DNA from: Oscillospiraceae bacterium
Lineage (GTDB): Bacteria; Bacillota; Clostridia; Oscillospirales; Oscillospiraceae
Assembly (NCBI GenBank): GCA_017430455.1
Contig: JAFRMX010000020.1
Location: forward strand, 1-64,000
Direction: 5' to 3'
DNA: 64,000 nucleotides
Positions within the stretch are counted from its first letter, which is position 1, and the number at the start of each line of letters is the position of its first letter. The position numbers and the translations under genes were made by a program. Of this stretch, positions 18,131 to 26,970 are shown piece after piece. The notes below the pieces were generated by a model. The model worked only from the letters and a program-made list of their open reading frames with translations, did no database searches and had not been told where the DNA came from.

Positions 18131-19274
18131 CGAAATTCTCCGTGATAAAATCAAGTATTCTTCGCGACTGGGTGATGCAGTTTTTATTGTTATAGATATA
18201 ATCTCTCGCCTTGAGCCCTTTTTCTTTAAGCTCAGAATCGGACTTGGAGGATATTTCCCTCATAGCAGCGGAGACACCGGAAGATGATTCCTCTTTAATG
18301 GAATAAACATACTTATAATACTCCGAACCTATGCCCGGAAGCACAGTCATAAGCACCGGAGTACCGCTTGCCATATACTCGAAAGTCTTTGAAGGGAATG
18401 AATATTTGCAGAATTCGGAACCGGAAGGACGGGGATTTATGAGAAGATCCGCTTCGGATTGCTTTTCGACAATAACGTTATTCGGAACTACACCGAAGAA
18501 TTTTATCCGGCTGTCTTTTCCGGCAAGCTCTGATAAATAAGGTGCGAGGTCGCCGCTTCCGTAAAAGTGCAATTCCCAATTCTCAAGTCCGGCATCGAGA
18601 AATCCCTTTATAAAGTATTCAAGTCCCGCCGCCTCCCTCCAGAGAGCCCCGCTGTATAGAGCAATGCGCTTATTTCCGCTTTTTTGTTTCAGATCAGGCA
18701 AAATGTCGCTGCAGCAGCCTTCCATGATCATATAGGGTCTGCGCTTCGGATTGACTACTTCGTTCATCTGCCGTGTAAGCAGAATATATCCGTCAAAATT
18801 CTTCATTATTGCCGCGTTGCGCCTGTCAAAAAAACCTGCTTTCCCGGTGCACATGTACTCCGGAACGTCGGTTATTATTGCAGAAGCAGGAATATTATTC
18901 TTTTTTGAAAGAACATAAGCTGCAACGGAAGGGGAAAACGCTATGGAGTCACAGATAATACATTGCGGTTTATATCTGTTTATTATTTTCTGCCCCTCCG
19001 AGAGCATATAATAAATATTATACAGATAGTGAAGCTTTCCGGTCCGGTTGCGGATACAGATATATCTGGCGGAGCCGATGCTTTCTTCTATTCTTTCTGC
19101 GTCAGTATTGTCATAAGGCAGATTTGAGAGGGCGGTGATATCCGTGAGGCTTCCCAGCCCTCTTATGAGATTGTTGTTGAATTTTTGCGCGGTATATCCG
19201 GCTTTTATTCTTCCTTCAGCTGCAAGTCTGTCGTATATAGGGTAAGCCGTAGCGCTGCTGATATACAGAATCAT
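18117..19274 (-). CDS. GT4-like glycosyltransferase (FPSKTFEYMASG type)
   Basis: A GT-B glycosyltransferase of 385 residues. The C-terminal domain has KRIALYSGALWREAAGLEYFI (sugar-nucleotide domain start) and KYSFPSKTFEYMASGTPVL, the variant of the GT4 donor-site motif seen in many EPS transferases. The N-terminal half contains PQCIICDSIAFSPSVAAYVL. It overlaps the downstream polymerase start and the upstream GT4 by a few bases, so it belongs to one operon. The sugar specificity is unknown. Confidence 0.83.
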   Translation of the reverse strand: MILYISSATAYPIYDRLAAEGRIKAGYTAQKFNNNLIRGLGSLTDITALSNLPYDNTDAERIEESIGSARYICIRNRTGKLHYLYNIYYMLSEGQKIINRYKPQCIICDSIAFSPSVAAYVLSKKNNIPASAIITDVPEYMCTGKAGFFDRRNAAIMKNFDGYILLTRQMNEVVNPKRRPYMIMEGCCSDILPDLKQKSGNKRIALYSGALWREAAGLEYFIKGFLDAGLENWELHFYGSGDLAPYLSELAGKDSRIKFFGVVPNNVIVEKQSEADLLINPRPSGSEFCKYSFPSKTFEYMASGTPVLMTVLPGIGSEYYKYVYSIKEESSSGVSAAMREISSKSDSELKEKGLKARDYIYNNKNCITQSRRILDFITENFGVGL

Positions 19275-20374
19275 TTTTCCTTCTCAAAGAGTTCCATGTG
19301 AGACAACGACATGCTTTCCACAGTGAACCTGTGGGCGGTTTTTATTGATTCACGGCCCATCCGGACCTGAATATCTTCATCAGAAAGGATCATGGCAGAT
19401 TTTTGGACTATATCGTTTACGCTCTCGACCGGAATAATATACCCGTTCACATCGTCTTTCACCATTTCGATCCCCGCATTGCAGCGGTCTGTAGTGATGA
19501 CCGGAAGACCGTAACCCATTGCTTCATTTATTACAAGGCCCCAGATGTCTTCCCTTGTGGGGAAACAGAACAAATCGGCAGCCATATAGTAATGTTTCAG
19601 CTTTTCTTTGCTGCTGAACGGAATGAAATGTACATTTGTGGCGCCTAAGCGGTCCTTTATGTTTACGAGCTTTTCGGGAGCATCTCCTCCTATAAGATAA
19701 AAACCGACTTCTTTTGGAAATTTTGCAGCAGCTCTGATCAAAAGATCAGGGCCTTTTCTCGGAATAAGGCTTCCGACAGAAAGAACGACCTTCTGTTCTT
19801 CGATTCTCAAAAGATCACGCAAAGCGGCCTTTTCTTCAACAGAAGGAACATCCTGCAATACATCAGAATCGAAAATTGAAGAGAACGGATATCTTCTGAT
19901 TTTTGACGGTTCTGCACCATAGTCGACGAAGTATTTGTCTAGGTTTTCACAGGTGCTGAGATAAAGATCTGCTCCTTTTAAGATTGAACTCTTCAGTTTT
20001 GCCTTTATATCTTCCGTATTACCGGTAAAAGCCCCGTCCCCTTCGATCCAGAACGGGATCTTTTTTCGCTGCATGGTCTTGGAAGCGAGAAACCCGGTAG
20101 GACTCATGGGCTCGGAGATGACGATCCTGTCATATTTTCCCGGCTTCAGGTAGTCGACGACCTCAGGACAAAGAGATTTTTTGTTGCTGTTCAGTCTGGT
20201 CCCTTTAAGAAATATGCCTTTAAAAGTCCTGAAAGAAAAGTTTTGCCAGGACTTATCGCGTTCGCTGAAAAATCTGTCCGAAAACAGGACTGTCAGATCG
20301 CAGCTTTTCCCAAGCTCATTGAAGAAATCAACGCGATACGGCTGAGGAATACTTGTAATAAATAAGACCTTCAA
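19271..20374 (-). CDS. Glycosyltransferase family 4, first gene of the minus-strand EPS operon
   Basis: A GT4 enzyme starting KVLFITSIPQPYRVDFFNEL, the pattern of WcaI/PimA-like transferases that open with a Rossmann strand. The donor domain contains KVVLSVGSLIPRKGPDLLI and a DX7E form of the usual motif (DIWGLVINE). The start is a TTG at 20374 with GGAGG seven bases upstream. Longer versions extend past this site into the promoter region and lack support. It is related in layout to the plus-strand GT4 at 28149, which has the same YRxxFFNEL opening, so the two probably arose by duplication. Confidence 0.88.
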   Translation of the reverse strand: MKVLFITSIPQPYRVDFFNELGKSCDLTVLFSDRFFSERDKSWQNFSFRTFKGIFLKGTRLNSNKKSLCPEVVDYLKPGKYDRIVISEPMSPTGFLASKTMQRKKIPFWIEGDGAFTGNTEDIKAKLKSSILKGADLYLSTCENLDKYFVDYGAEPSKIRRYPFSSIFDSDVLQDVPSVEEKAALRDLLRIEEQKVVLSVGSLIPRKGPDLLIRAAAKFPKEVGFYLIGGDAPEKLVNIKDRLGATNVHFIPFSSKEKLKHYYMAADLFCFPTREDIWGLVINEAMGYGLPVITTDRCNAGIEMVKDDVNGYIIPVESVNDIVQKSAMILSDEDIQVRMGRESIKTAHRFTVESMSLSHMELFEKEK

Positions 20375-20416
20375 GCAAAAGCCTCCGGATGGATTAAGAT
20401 TATAATAATTCAAAAT

Positions 20417-20425
20417 ATTATAGCA
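20417..20425 (-). promoter_or_regulatory. Extended -10 promoter of the minus-strand EPS operon
   Basis: TGCTATAAT on the minus strand is a perfect extended -10. No clear -35 hexamer stands at the proper distance, which is normal for extended -10 promoters. The start should fall near 20410, about 36 bases before the TTG start of the first gene. Confidence 0.65.
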
Positions 20426-20466
20426 CACATTACAGATTAAATAAAGGAAAAGCTAGCCTGTTCAGG

Positions 20467-20495
20467 TTGCCAATAAAATGTGTCTGTGTTACAAT
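20467..20495 (+). promoter_or_regulatory. Sigma-A promoter of the long plus-strand EPS operon
   Basis: TTGCCA (20467-20472), a 17-base spacer and TACAAT (20490-20495). The predicted start near 20502 gives a leader of about 90 bases containing the hairpin listed next. It is divergent from the minus-strand operon promoter about 45 bases away, so a shared regulator could control both. Confidence 0.75.
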
Positions 20496-20530
20496 AATAT
20501 GAATTATTATGAGCAAAAAAACTGCATTGC

Positions 20531-20559
20531 GGAACGAATTGTCTAAGATAATGCGTTCC
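20531..20559 (+). promoter_or_regulatory. Strong hairpin in the leader of the plus-strand EPS operon
   Basis: GGAACG-A-ATTGTC, a three-base TAA loop, then GATAAT-G-CGTTCC: a 12-bp stem with one A/G mismatch and one G-U pair. No T-run follows, so it is not a classical terminator. It ends about 20 bases before the GGGGAG ribosome site. Long polysaccharide operons in Clostridia are often controlled by LoaP-type antitermination, which reads a leader hairpin. Whether this is such a site is inference; no loaP gene and no ops (JUMPStart) element was seen. Confidence 0.5.
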
Positions 20560-20591
20560 TGCTTTGAATAATAAACGTCGGGGAGCAGCGG

Positions 20592-22049
20592 ATGTTCAGG
20601 AAACAGTCCGATAATTGGACAAAGCATATTGATTTTATCATATTTGATCTCATAAGTCTTCATCTGGCTTTTCTGATCGCCTATTTCCTGCGTTACGGGA
20701 CCTTTTCCGTAAATCCTTATACCGATGAATACTGGACGAGGTTTATGCTTATATCCGAGATGATCGATCTGTTTGCTGCAGCTGCATTCAACACTTTCCA
20801 CAACGTCTTGAGAAGAGCTGCTTCAAAAGAACTCGGAGCATCTGTTCTTCAGGCTCTGGCGGTTATCATTCTGACGACTTTTGCCATGTATTCCCTTCAT
20901 ATAGGGGAAGTATACTCGCGTATCGTAACGTATCTCACAGGCGCGATATATGCAGTGCTGACATTTGCTGTACGCGTTCTCTGGAAGCATTATCTTAGAA
21001 GCAGATATACCGATGCCGGCAAAAGGCATATGCTGATAATTGCCCTTGAAAAGAATGCTGAAAAAATAGCGGACTCGATACTCTTTCAGGACAGAGACAG
21101 ATATGTCATTTCCGGGATCGCGGTTGAGAACGCGCGGCAGTCAGGGCCTGCCATAGGCAATTACAGAGTTGTTGCCGATAAGACGGATGTAACAGAATAC
21201 CTGAAGCGCAACTGGGTCGATGATGTTTTTCTGGATCCCGAGCTGGAGACAGAACAGGACTACAGCAAATTGAGGACTGATCTGGTCGAGATGGGTATAG
21301 TTACACATGCTCCGATAAAAGAGTATTCGGACATGAGCGGAAGAGAGCAGGCCATACAGACTATCGGCGGGAGCAGAGTCGTAACTACAGGGCTTAAAAG
21401 CGTTCCGGCATGGCAGCTGTTTATCAAAAGGCTTTCCGATATTCTGGGCGGTCTGATCGGGACAGCAATCACGCTTGTTCTTACGGTCTTTATTGCTCCG
21501 GTGATATGGATGACCGATCCGGGGCCTGTGTTTTTTACACAAACGAGAGTCGGAGAAAACGGAAAACGTTTCAAAATGATCAAATTCAGAAGCATGTATA
21601 AAGATGCGGAGAGACATAAAGCGGAGCTGCAGACAGGCGAAAACTCTGACGGGTTGCTTTTCAAGATGGAAGCGGATCCCAGGATCATAGGCTGTAAGGT
21701 AAATGAGGACGGGTCTGTAAAAAAAGGCTTCGGCAATTTTCTGAGAGATTCAAGCCTTGATGAGTTCCCCCAGTTTATCAACGTTCTTCTCGGGCAGATG
21801 TCCATGGTAGGAACAAGGCCTCCAACCGTGGATGAGTGGGAGAACTACGACCTTCATCACCGCGCGAGACTCTCGGTCAGACCGGGGATAACAGGACTCT
21901 GGCAGGTGAGCGGAAGAAGCAATATACAGGATTTTGAAAAAATCGTTGAGCTGGATACGGAATATATAAACAACTGGTCACTTTTGCTGGATCTTAAGAT
22001 TCTTATAAAAACGATTTCCGTAGTAATAAAAAAAGAAGGGGCGATGTAA
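20592..22049 (+). CDS. Polyprenyl-phosphate sugar-1-phosphate transferase (copy 1)
   Basis: Starts repeat-unit synthesis by moving a sugar-1-phosphate from a nucleotide sugar onto undecaprenyl phosphate at the inner membrane face. The 485 residues show four N-terminal hydrophobic segments (about 12-135), a Rossmann-like middle (about 140-270) and a C-terminal bacterial sugar transferase domain. That domain has DPGPVFFTQTRVGENGKRF, KFRSMYKDAE, the catalytic Asp-Glu in SSLDEFPQF, VGTRPP and GITGLWQVSGRS. The ATG has GGGGAG upstream. It overlaps the next, closely related gene as TAATG. The sugar is unknown; Glc-1-P or Gal-1-P is common in this subfamily. Confidence 0.95.
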   Translation: MFRKQSDNWTKHIDFIIFDLISLHLAFLIAYFLRYGTFSVNPYTDEYWTRFMLISEMIDLFAAAAFNTFHNVLRRAASKELGASVLQALAVIILTTFAMYSLHIGEVYSRIVTYLTGAIYAVLTFAVRVLWKHYLRSRYTDAGKRHMLIIALEKNAEKIADSILFQDRDRYVISGIAVENARQSGPAIGNYRVVADKTDVTEYLKRNWVDDVFLDPELETEQDYSKLRTDLVEMGIVTHAPIKEYSDMSGREQAIQTIGGSRVVTTGLKSVPAWQLFIKRLSDILGGLIGTAITLVLTVFIAPVIWMTDPGPVFFTQTRVGENGKRFKMIKFRSMYKDAERHKAELQTGENSDGLLFKMEADPRIIGCKVNEDGSVKKGFGNFLRDSSLDEFPQFINVLLGQMSMVGTRPPTVDEWENYDLHHRARLSVRPGITGLWQVSGRSNIQDFEKIVELDTEYINNWSLLLDLKILIKTISVVIKKEGAM

Positions 22050-23518
22050 TGTACAAAAAACGCTCTTCCGGGTGGATCAAACATATAGACTTTATAATAA
22101 TAGATCTCCTGTGCCTGCATTTGGCTTTCATTTTTGCGTATATCATGCATTTTGCCGGAGATACTTACGAGTTCGGGACCAATCCTTACAGTGAGCCTGA
22201 CTGGGTGAGATTCATGGTAATGATGGAGATCCTGGATTTTATGTTCATTATCGCGACAAATTGCTTTTCAAATGTGCTCACCCGCGATTGGGGAATAGAA
22301 ACGCGAAGAAGTTTTGAGCAGGCTGTTTCTGTCGAGGTTCTGATGACATTTGCTCTTTATGTCCTGAAACTTGGGGAGACATATTCAAGGACAGTTCTGC
22401 TGCTGACAGGATTTTTATATTTTGTGCTTACTCTTCTTACGAGAATGTTCTGGAAACATGTTCTGCGAAGCCGCTATACAGACGCTGGAAAGAGGCACCT
22501 TCTCGTAATTACAAAAGCCGATAACGCTAAGAAACTTGCCGATTCCATTCTCGACAACAACAGAGACCAATATGTTATTTCGGGCATTGCAGTGATGGAT
22601 TCAAAAAAGCAGGATGCAGATATCGGAAACTACAATGTGGTGGCGGACCGGGAAAGCATAGTGGATTATATCCATTACAATTGGGTCGACGAGATATATA
22701 TCGATTCGTCACTCGAAGACGAGCCATATTATACTGAACTTCGAAGTGATATAGCAAAAACGGGCATTACTCTTCATACTCCCATAAGGACTTGGGACGA
22801 GGAAGAAGGAAAAGAACATATTCTCCAGAAAATCGGAGAGAAACAGGTCATAACGTCCGTAATCAATCCGGTTCCGGCCTGGAAGCTCCTGATCAAAAGA
22901 CTGACAGATATACTCGGAGGAATAGTGGGAAGTATAATTACGATCATTCTTACCGTTTTTGTTGCTCCCGCCATATATTTTTCCGATCCCGGACCGATAT
23001 TTTTTACACAGACAAGGGTTGGAGAAAACGGAAAGCCCTTCAAGATAATCAAATTCCGCAGCATGTATAAAGATGCTGAAGCCAAAAAGGCCGAACTCCT
23101 TGCCCAGAGCGATGTTGATGACATTATGTTCAAGCTCAAATTCGACCCTCGCATAATCGGATGTAAAAAGAATGAAGACGGGAGCATAAAAAAAGGTATC
23201 GGCAATATCATAAGGGACACAAGCATTGATGAATTCCCGCAGTTTTTCAACGTGCTAATGGGAAACATGAGCCTTGTCGGGACAAGACCTCCCACAGTAG
23301 ACGAATGGGAACGCTACGATCTTCACCACAGGGCAAGGCTTGCGGTAAAACCCGGAATTACGGGACTGTGGCAGGTCAGCGGAAGAAGCAATGTAGAAGA
23401 TTTCGAAAAAGTTGTGGCCTTTGACACGGAGTATATCAACAACTGGTCACTTTGGCTTGATTTTAAAATACTGCTCAAAACCGTTGTGGTCGTTTTCAAG
23501 AGAGAAGGAGCAATGTGA
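22049..23518 (+). CDS. Polyprenyl-phosphate sugar-1-phosphate transferase (tandem copy 2)
   Basis: A full-length paralogue of the gene immediately upstream: four membrane segments, middle domain, and an intact C-terminal transferase domain with DPGPIFFTQTRVGENG, TSIDEFPQFFNVLMG, VGTRPPTVDEWE and GITGLWQVSGRS. The two share the same opening (HIDFII-DL-LHLAF) and the same ending (REGAM or KEGAM), so the pair arose by tandem duplication. The middle domain differs most. Both keep the catalytic residues, so neither looks like a relic. They may use different sugars, or work as a heteromer. The stop overlaps the next start as GTGA. Confidence 0.95.
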   Translation: MYKKRSSGWIKHIDFIIIDLLCLHLAFIFAYIMHFAGDTYEFGTNPYSEPDWVRFMVMMEILDFMFIIATNCFSNVLTRDWGIETRRSFEQAVSVEVLMTFALYVLKLGETYSRTVLLLTGFLYFVLTLLTRMFWKHVLRSRYTDAGKRHLLVITKADNAKKLADSILDNNRDQYVISGIAVMDSKKQDADIGNYNVVADRESIVDYIHYNWVDEIYIDSSLEDEPYYTELRSDIAKTGITLHTPIRTWDEEEGKEHILQKIGEKQVITSVINPVPAWKLLIKRLTDILGGIVGSIITIILTVFVAPAIYFSDPGPIFFTQTRVGENGKPFKIIKFRSMYKDAEAKKAELLAQSDVDDIMFKLKFDPRIIGCKKNEDGSIKKGIGNIIRDTSIDEFPQFFNVLMGNMSLVGTRPPTVDEWERYDLHHRARLAVKPGITGLWQVSGRSNVEDFEKVVAFDTEYINNWSLWLDFKILLKTVVVVFKREGAM

Positions 23519-24615
23519 TTAAGGTTGCCCAGGTAATAGGAAAACTGAATAAAGGCGGAGTCGAAGCGGTGATAAACAACTATTACCGCTATATCGACCG
23601 TGATAAGTTTCAGTTTGACTATTATATCGATTCGGACGGATCCTGTGAGCCGTCTGAAGAGATGAAGGCCTTGGGCGCGCGTTATTTTGTTATTCCTCCG
23701 TATCAGAAGCTTCCTCAGTATATGGAGGCGCTTGAAGAGCATTTCACAAGAGAAAAGTACGATATCGTCCACGTCAACATGAATACGCTGTCGCCCTTTG
23801 CTCTGAGGGCTGCAAAAAATGCTGGGATCCCTGTCCGGATCAACCACAATCACTCGACTCTCGGCAAAGGCGAAACGAAAAGAAATGTCTTGAAATATGC
23901 TCTGCGCCCGTTTGCCAAAAAGTATGCTACGGATCTCGCTGCCTGCAACGAGACCTGCGCGGGATGGCTTTTCGGTAAAAATGCATTTGAAAAGGGAAGA
24001 GTCAAAATACTAAGAAACGCGATAGATCTAGAAAAATACGCGTACGATTCATCTGTGAGAGACGGGAAACGCAGAGAGCTTAATATAGAAAAAAGGACTG
24101 TAATCGGGCATGTAGGCAGATTCTGCACGGTGAAGAACCATCGTTTTGTCCTGGAGATCTTTGCAGAGTATCTGAAAAGAGACTATAATGCGGTGCTCCT
24201 TCTCATAGGGGATGGTCCGCTTATGGCAGATACGAAAGCGAGAGCGGAAAGCCTCGGAATTAGCAGAAATGTTGTGTTTACGGGAAATCGCGACGATGTT
24301 CCCGAGCTGTACAACGCCATGGACCTTGTTTTGCTTCCGTCTCTGTATGAAGGACTTCCCATGGTCGGAGTCGAGGCACAGGCAAACGGGCTTCCGGTAA
24401 TCATGTCAGACAGAGTGCCCCGGGAGGCAAAGCTGAGCAGTTCGGTTTCCTTTCTGCCTCTCGGAGACGCGAAGCTGTGGGCAGACGCCGCGGAGGAAGC
24501 GGTAAGACACTCAAGATATGATACCTTTGAGGAAATGAAAAGATCCGGATACGACATAAAAGAGGAAGCAAGAGTGCTTGAAGACTGGTATCTTCAGATT
24601 CTGAAGCGAAAATAA
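23515..24615 (+). CDS. Glycosyltransferase family 4 (EpsF/CapM-like)
   Basis: A GT4 enzyme opening with IKVAQVIGKLNKGGVEAVI, the pattern of EpsF and similar capsule transferases. The donor domain has IGHVGRFCTVKNHRFVLEIF and EX7E (EGLPMVGVE). It uses a GTG start that overlaps the stop of the second initiating transferase, so it is probably the enzyme adding the second sugar after lipid priming, as its place suggests. A second protein with the same HVGRF-VKNH pattern is encoded at 62815. Sugar specificity unknown. Confidence 0.9.
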   Translation: MIKVAQVIGKLNKGGVEAVINNYYRYIDRDKFQFDYYIDSDGSCEPSEEMKALGARYFVIPPYQKLPQYMEALEEHFTREKYDIVHVNMNTLSPFALRAAKNAGIPVRINHNHSTLGKGETKRNVLKYALRPFAKKYATDLAACNETCAGWLFGKNAFEKGRVKILRNAIDLEKYAYDSSVRDGKRRELNIEKRTVIGHVGRFCTVKNHRFVLEIFAEYLKRDYNAVLLLIGDGPLMADTKARAESLGISRNVVFTGNRDDVPELYNAMDLVLLPSLYEGLPMVGVEAQANGLPVIMSDRVPREAKLSSSVSFLPLGDAKLWADAAEEAVRHSRYDTFEEMKRSGYDIKEEARVLEDWYLQILKRK

Positions 24616-24621
24616 AGCAAG

Positions 24622-25710
24622 ATGAATATAGCAATGATCGGGCATAAGCAGGTTCCTTCAAGGGAAGGCGGAATAGAAGTTGTCGTTTCGGAACTTGCTT
24701 ACAGAATGGCAGAAAAGGGGAACAGCGTAACCTGTTTTAACCGTAAAGGCGGCAAAGAAACTGAAAGCAGAGTCCCTTATAAAATAGTAACGGTCCCGAC
24801 TGTAAAGAAAAAAGGACTCGCCGCGGCTTCATCTTCTTTTTTTGCAGCGCTCAGAGCGGCTGCCGGAAATTTTGATGTGGTCCATTTCCATGCGGAGGGG
24901 CCTGCTTTTATGTGCCGGATCCCAAAGCTTGCGGGGAAAAAAGTAATAGTAACGGTGCACGGGCTCGATCACCGGAGAGCCAAATGGGGACGCTTCGCGT
25001 CCGCCTATATAAAAGGCGGGGAGAAAAATGCGGTAAAGTATGCTGACCATATTATAGTTCTGAGCAGGAATGTTCAGCAGTACTTTCTGGATACATATGC
25101 CAGAGAAACAGTCTATATTCCAAACGGAATAGAGCGCCCCGAGAATAAAGGTCCTGATCTGATAACAAAAAAATACGGGCTCAGAAAAGACGGATATATC
25201 CTTTTCGTCGGAAGACTTGTGCCGGAAAAGGGCCTTACATATCTTATAGAGGCATTTAAAAATACCGTCACAGACAAGAAACTTGTAATAGCCGGCGGGA
25301 GTTCTGATACGGATGTATTTACCGGAGAACTTAAAAAGGCCTGCGAGAATGATGACAGGATCATTTTTACGGGATTCGCGGCGGGAAGACTGCTTGAAGA
25401 GCTTTACAGCAACGCGTATGTCTATGTCCTGCCGAGTGACGTGGAGGGCATGCCCCTTACGCTTCTTGAGGCTATGAGCTACGGGAACTGCTGCCTTACA
25501 AGTGATATAGCCGAATGTACAGAGGTCACGGAAGATAAGGCGCTTTCTTTTAAAAAAGGAGATCCTGCCGATCTGAAAGAAAAATTGCAGTATCTCATAA
25601 ATAAAAAAGATATTGTATCGTACTACAAGGCAGATGCCTCGGATTATGTCTGTTCCAAATATAATTGGGACGAAGTGACAGACAGGACACTCATGCTCTA
25701 CAGGAACTGA
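24622..25710 (+). CDS. Glycosyltransferase family 4 (GGIEVVV type)
   Basis: Opens with IAMIGHKQVPSREGGIEVVV, the start typical of rhamnosyl- and related GT4 transferases whose N-terminal domain is classed with DUF1972. The donor domain shows YILFVGRLVPEKGLTYLIEAF and EX7E (EGMPLTLLE). The N-terminal domain carries VVHFHAEGPAF and TVHGLDHRRAKWG. It follows the previous GT4 by six bases and has only a weak ribosome site, so coupling is likely. Rhamnose as the sugar is possible but not shown. Confidence 0.88.
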   Translation: MNIAMIGHKQVPSREGGIEVVVSELAYRMAEKGNSVTCFNRKGGKETESRVPYKIVTVPTVKKKGLAAASSSFFAALRAAAGNFDVVHFHAEGPAFMCRIPKLAGKKVIVTVHGLDHRRAKWGRFASAYIKGGEKNAVKYADHIIVLSRNVQQYFLDTYARETVYIPNGIERPENKGPDLITKKYGLRKDGYILFVGRLVPEKGLTYLIEAFKNTVTDKKLVIAGGSSDTDVFTGELKKACENDDRIIFTGFAAGRLLEELYSNAYVYVLPSDVEGMPLTLLEAMSYGNCCLTSDIAECTEVTEDKALSFKKGDPADLKEKLQYLINKKDIVSYYKADASDYVCSKYNWDEVTDRTLMLYRN

Positions 25711-25722
25711 AACGGAATTGCA

Positions 25723-26940
25723 ATGAAAATTCTGATGATCAATAAATTTCTATATCCGAACGGGGGATCAGAGACATATATGTTCAAGCTCGGTGAAGAG
25801 CTTGAAAGTCAAGGGCATTCAGTCCAGTATTTCGGAATGGAACATGAAGGACGCTGTGTCGGCAATTCCGCAGGAGCCTATACTTCCGAAATGGATTTCC
25901 ACAACGGGAGCAAACTTGCAAAACTGACATACCCGATAAAGACCATATATTCCGCGGAGGCTAGAAGAAAGCTGAGAGAAGTTCTCGATGATTTCGCGCC
26001 GGATGTTTGCCATCTCAATAATTTCAATTATCAGCTGACACCTTCCGTTATTGAGGAAATAGCCGGATGGAGAAATGAAACAGGAAGAAAATGCTGTATC
26101 TTCTATACTGCGCATGACTACCAGCTGTTATGCCCCAATCATATGATGAGAAATCCGAACACGGGAACCAACTGTGAAAAGTGTCTGGGAGGACATTTCA
26201 TAAACTGTGTAAGAGGCCGATGCATCCACAGGTCACTTTCCAGGAGCATTATAGGGGCCGCGGAAGGTTTTTTCTGGAGCCGGAGAAAGGCATACGGTCA
26301 TATAGACAGAATAATATGCTGCTCAGAATTTCTGAAAACCAAAATGGATACAAATCCCGTCTTCAGGGATAAAACGATCGCGATCCACAATTTTGCAGAC
26401 AGAGATACTTCGGAGATAAAAGAAAAAAAAGAGTATGTTTTATATTTTGGCAGGTACTCCGAGGAAAAAGGAATCAGGACTCTCATTAAAGCATGCAAAG
26501 AGCTTCCGGAGATAAAATTCGTGTTCGCAGGCTCGGGTCCGCTTGCACCGGAGATAAAAGGTATTACAAACATTGAAGATTCCGGATTTAAAACCGGAGC
26601 TGAACTTGTTGATCTCATTAAAGGAGCGTTATTCAGCGTATATCCTTCCGAATGGTATGAGAATTGCCCGCTCTCAGTAATGGAAAGCCAGATCTGCGGT
26701 ACGCCGGTCCTTGCCGCGGCAATCGGAGGAATACCGGAACTCATAAAAAACAAAGAGGCCGGCGAACTCTTCGAAAGCGGAAATGCAAAAGACCTGAAAG
26801 AAAAAATAAGAGATCTTTATGATAACAGAGAGAAACTGGAGTTTTATACCGGTAATTGTCTCAAGGCAGCCTTCGATACAGCGGAAAGCTACAGCAAAAA
26901 GCTTGTACTTTTATATGAAGACAGCCTGAAGGGTAAATGA
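25723..26940 (+). CDS. Glycosyltransferase family 4 with Cys-rich insert (ExpE7-like)
   Basis: A 405-residue GT4 enzyme opening KILMINKFLYPNGGSETYMF. The donor domain has YVLYFGRYSEEKGIRTLIKA and EX7E (ENCPLSVME). An unusual piece after the N-terminal domain's TAHDYQLLCPNHMM is a Cys cluster, CEKCLGGHFINCVRGRC (about residues 151-167), seen in ExpE7-like transferases and able to bind a metal or form disulfides. It stands directly before the radical SAM gene. Confidence 0.88.
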   Translation: MKILMINKFLYPNGGSETYMFKLGEELESQGHSVQYFGMEHEGRCVGNSAGAYTSEMDFHNGSKLAKLTYPIKTIYSAEARRKLREVLDDFAPDVCHLNNFNYQLTPSVIEEIAGWRNETGRKCCIFYTAHDYQLLCPNHMMRNPNTGTNCEKCLGGHFINCVRGRCIHRSLSRSIIGAAEGFFWSRRKAYGHIDRIICCSEFLKTKMDTNPVFRDKTIAIHNFADRDTSEIKEKKEYVLYFGRYSEEKGIRTLIKACKELPEIKFVFAGSGPLAPEIKGITNIEDSGFKTGAELVDLIKGALFSVYPSEWYENCPLSVMESQICGTPVLAAAIGGIPELIKNKEAGELFESGNAKDLKEKIRDLYDNREKLEFYTGNCLKAAFDTAESYSKKLVLLYEDSLKGK

Positions 26941-26970
26941 TTCATTAATTATCAATCGGAGTATTGTGTT

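Noticed and set aside
20496-20591. JUMPStart/ops element in the EPS leader
   Set aside because: The core GGCGGTAG is not present; only the hairpin was found.
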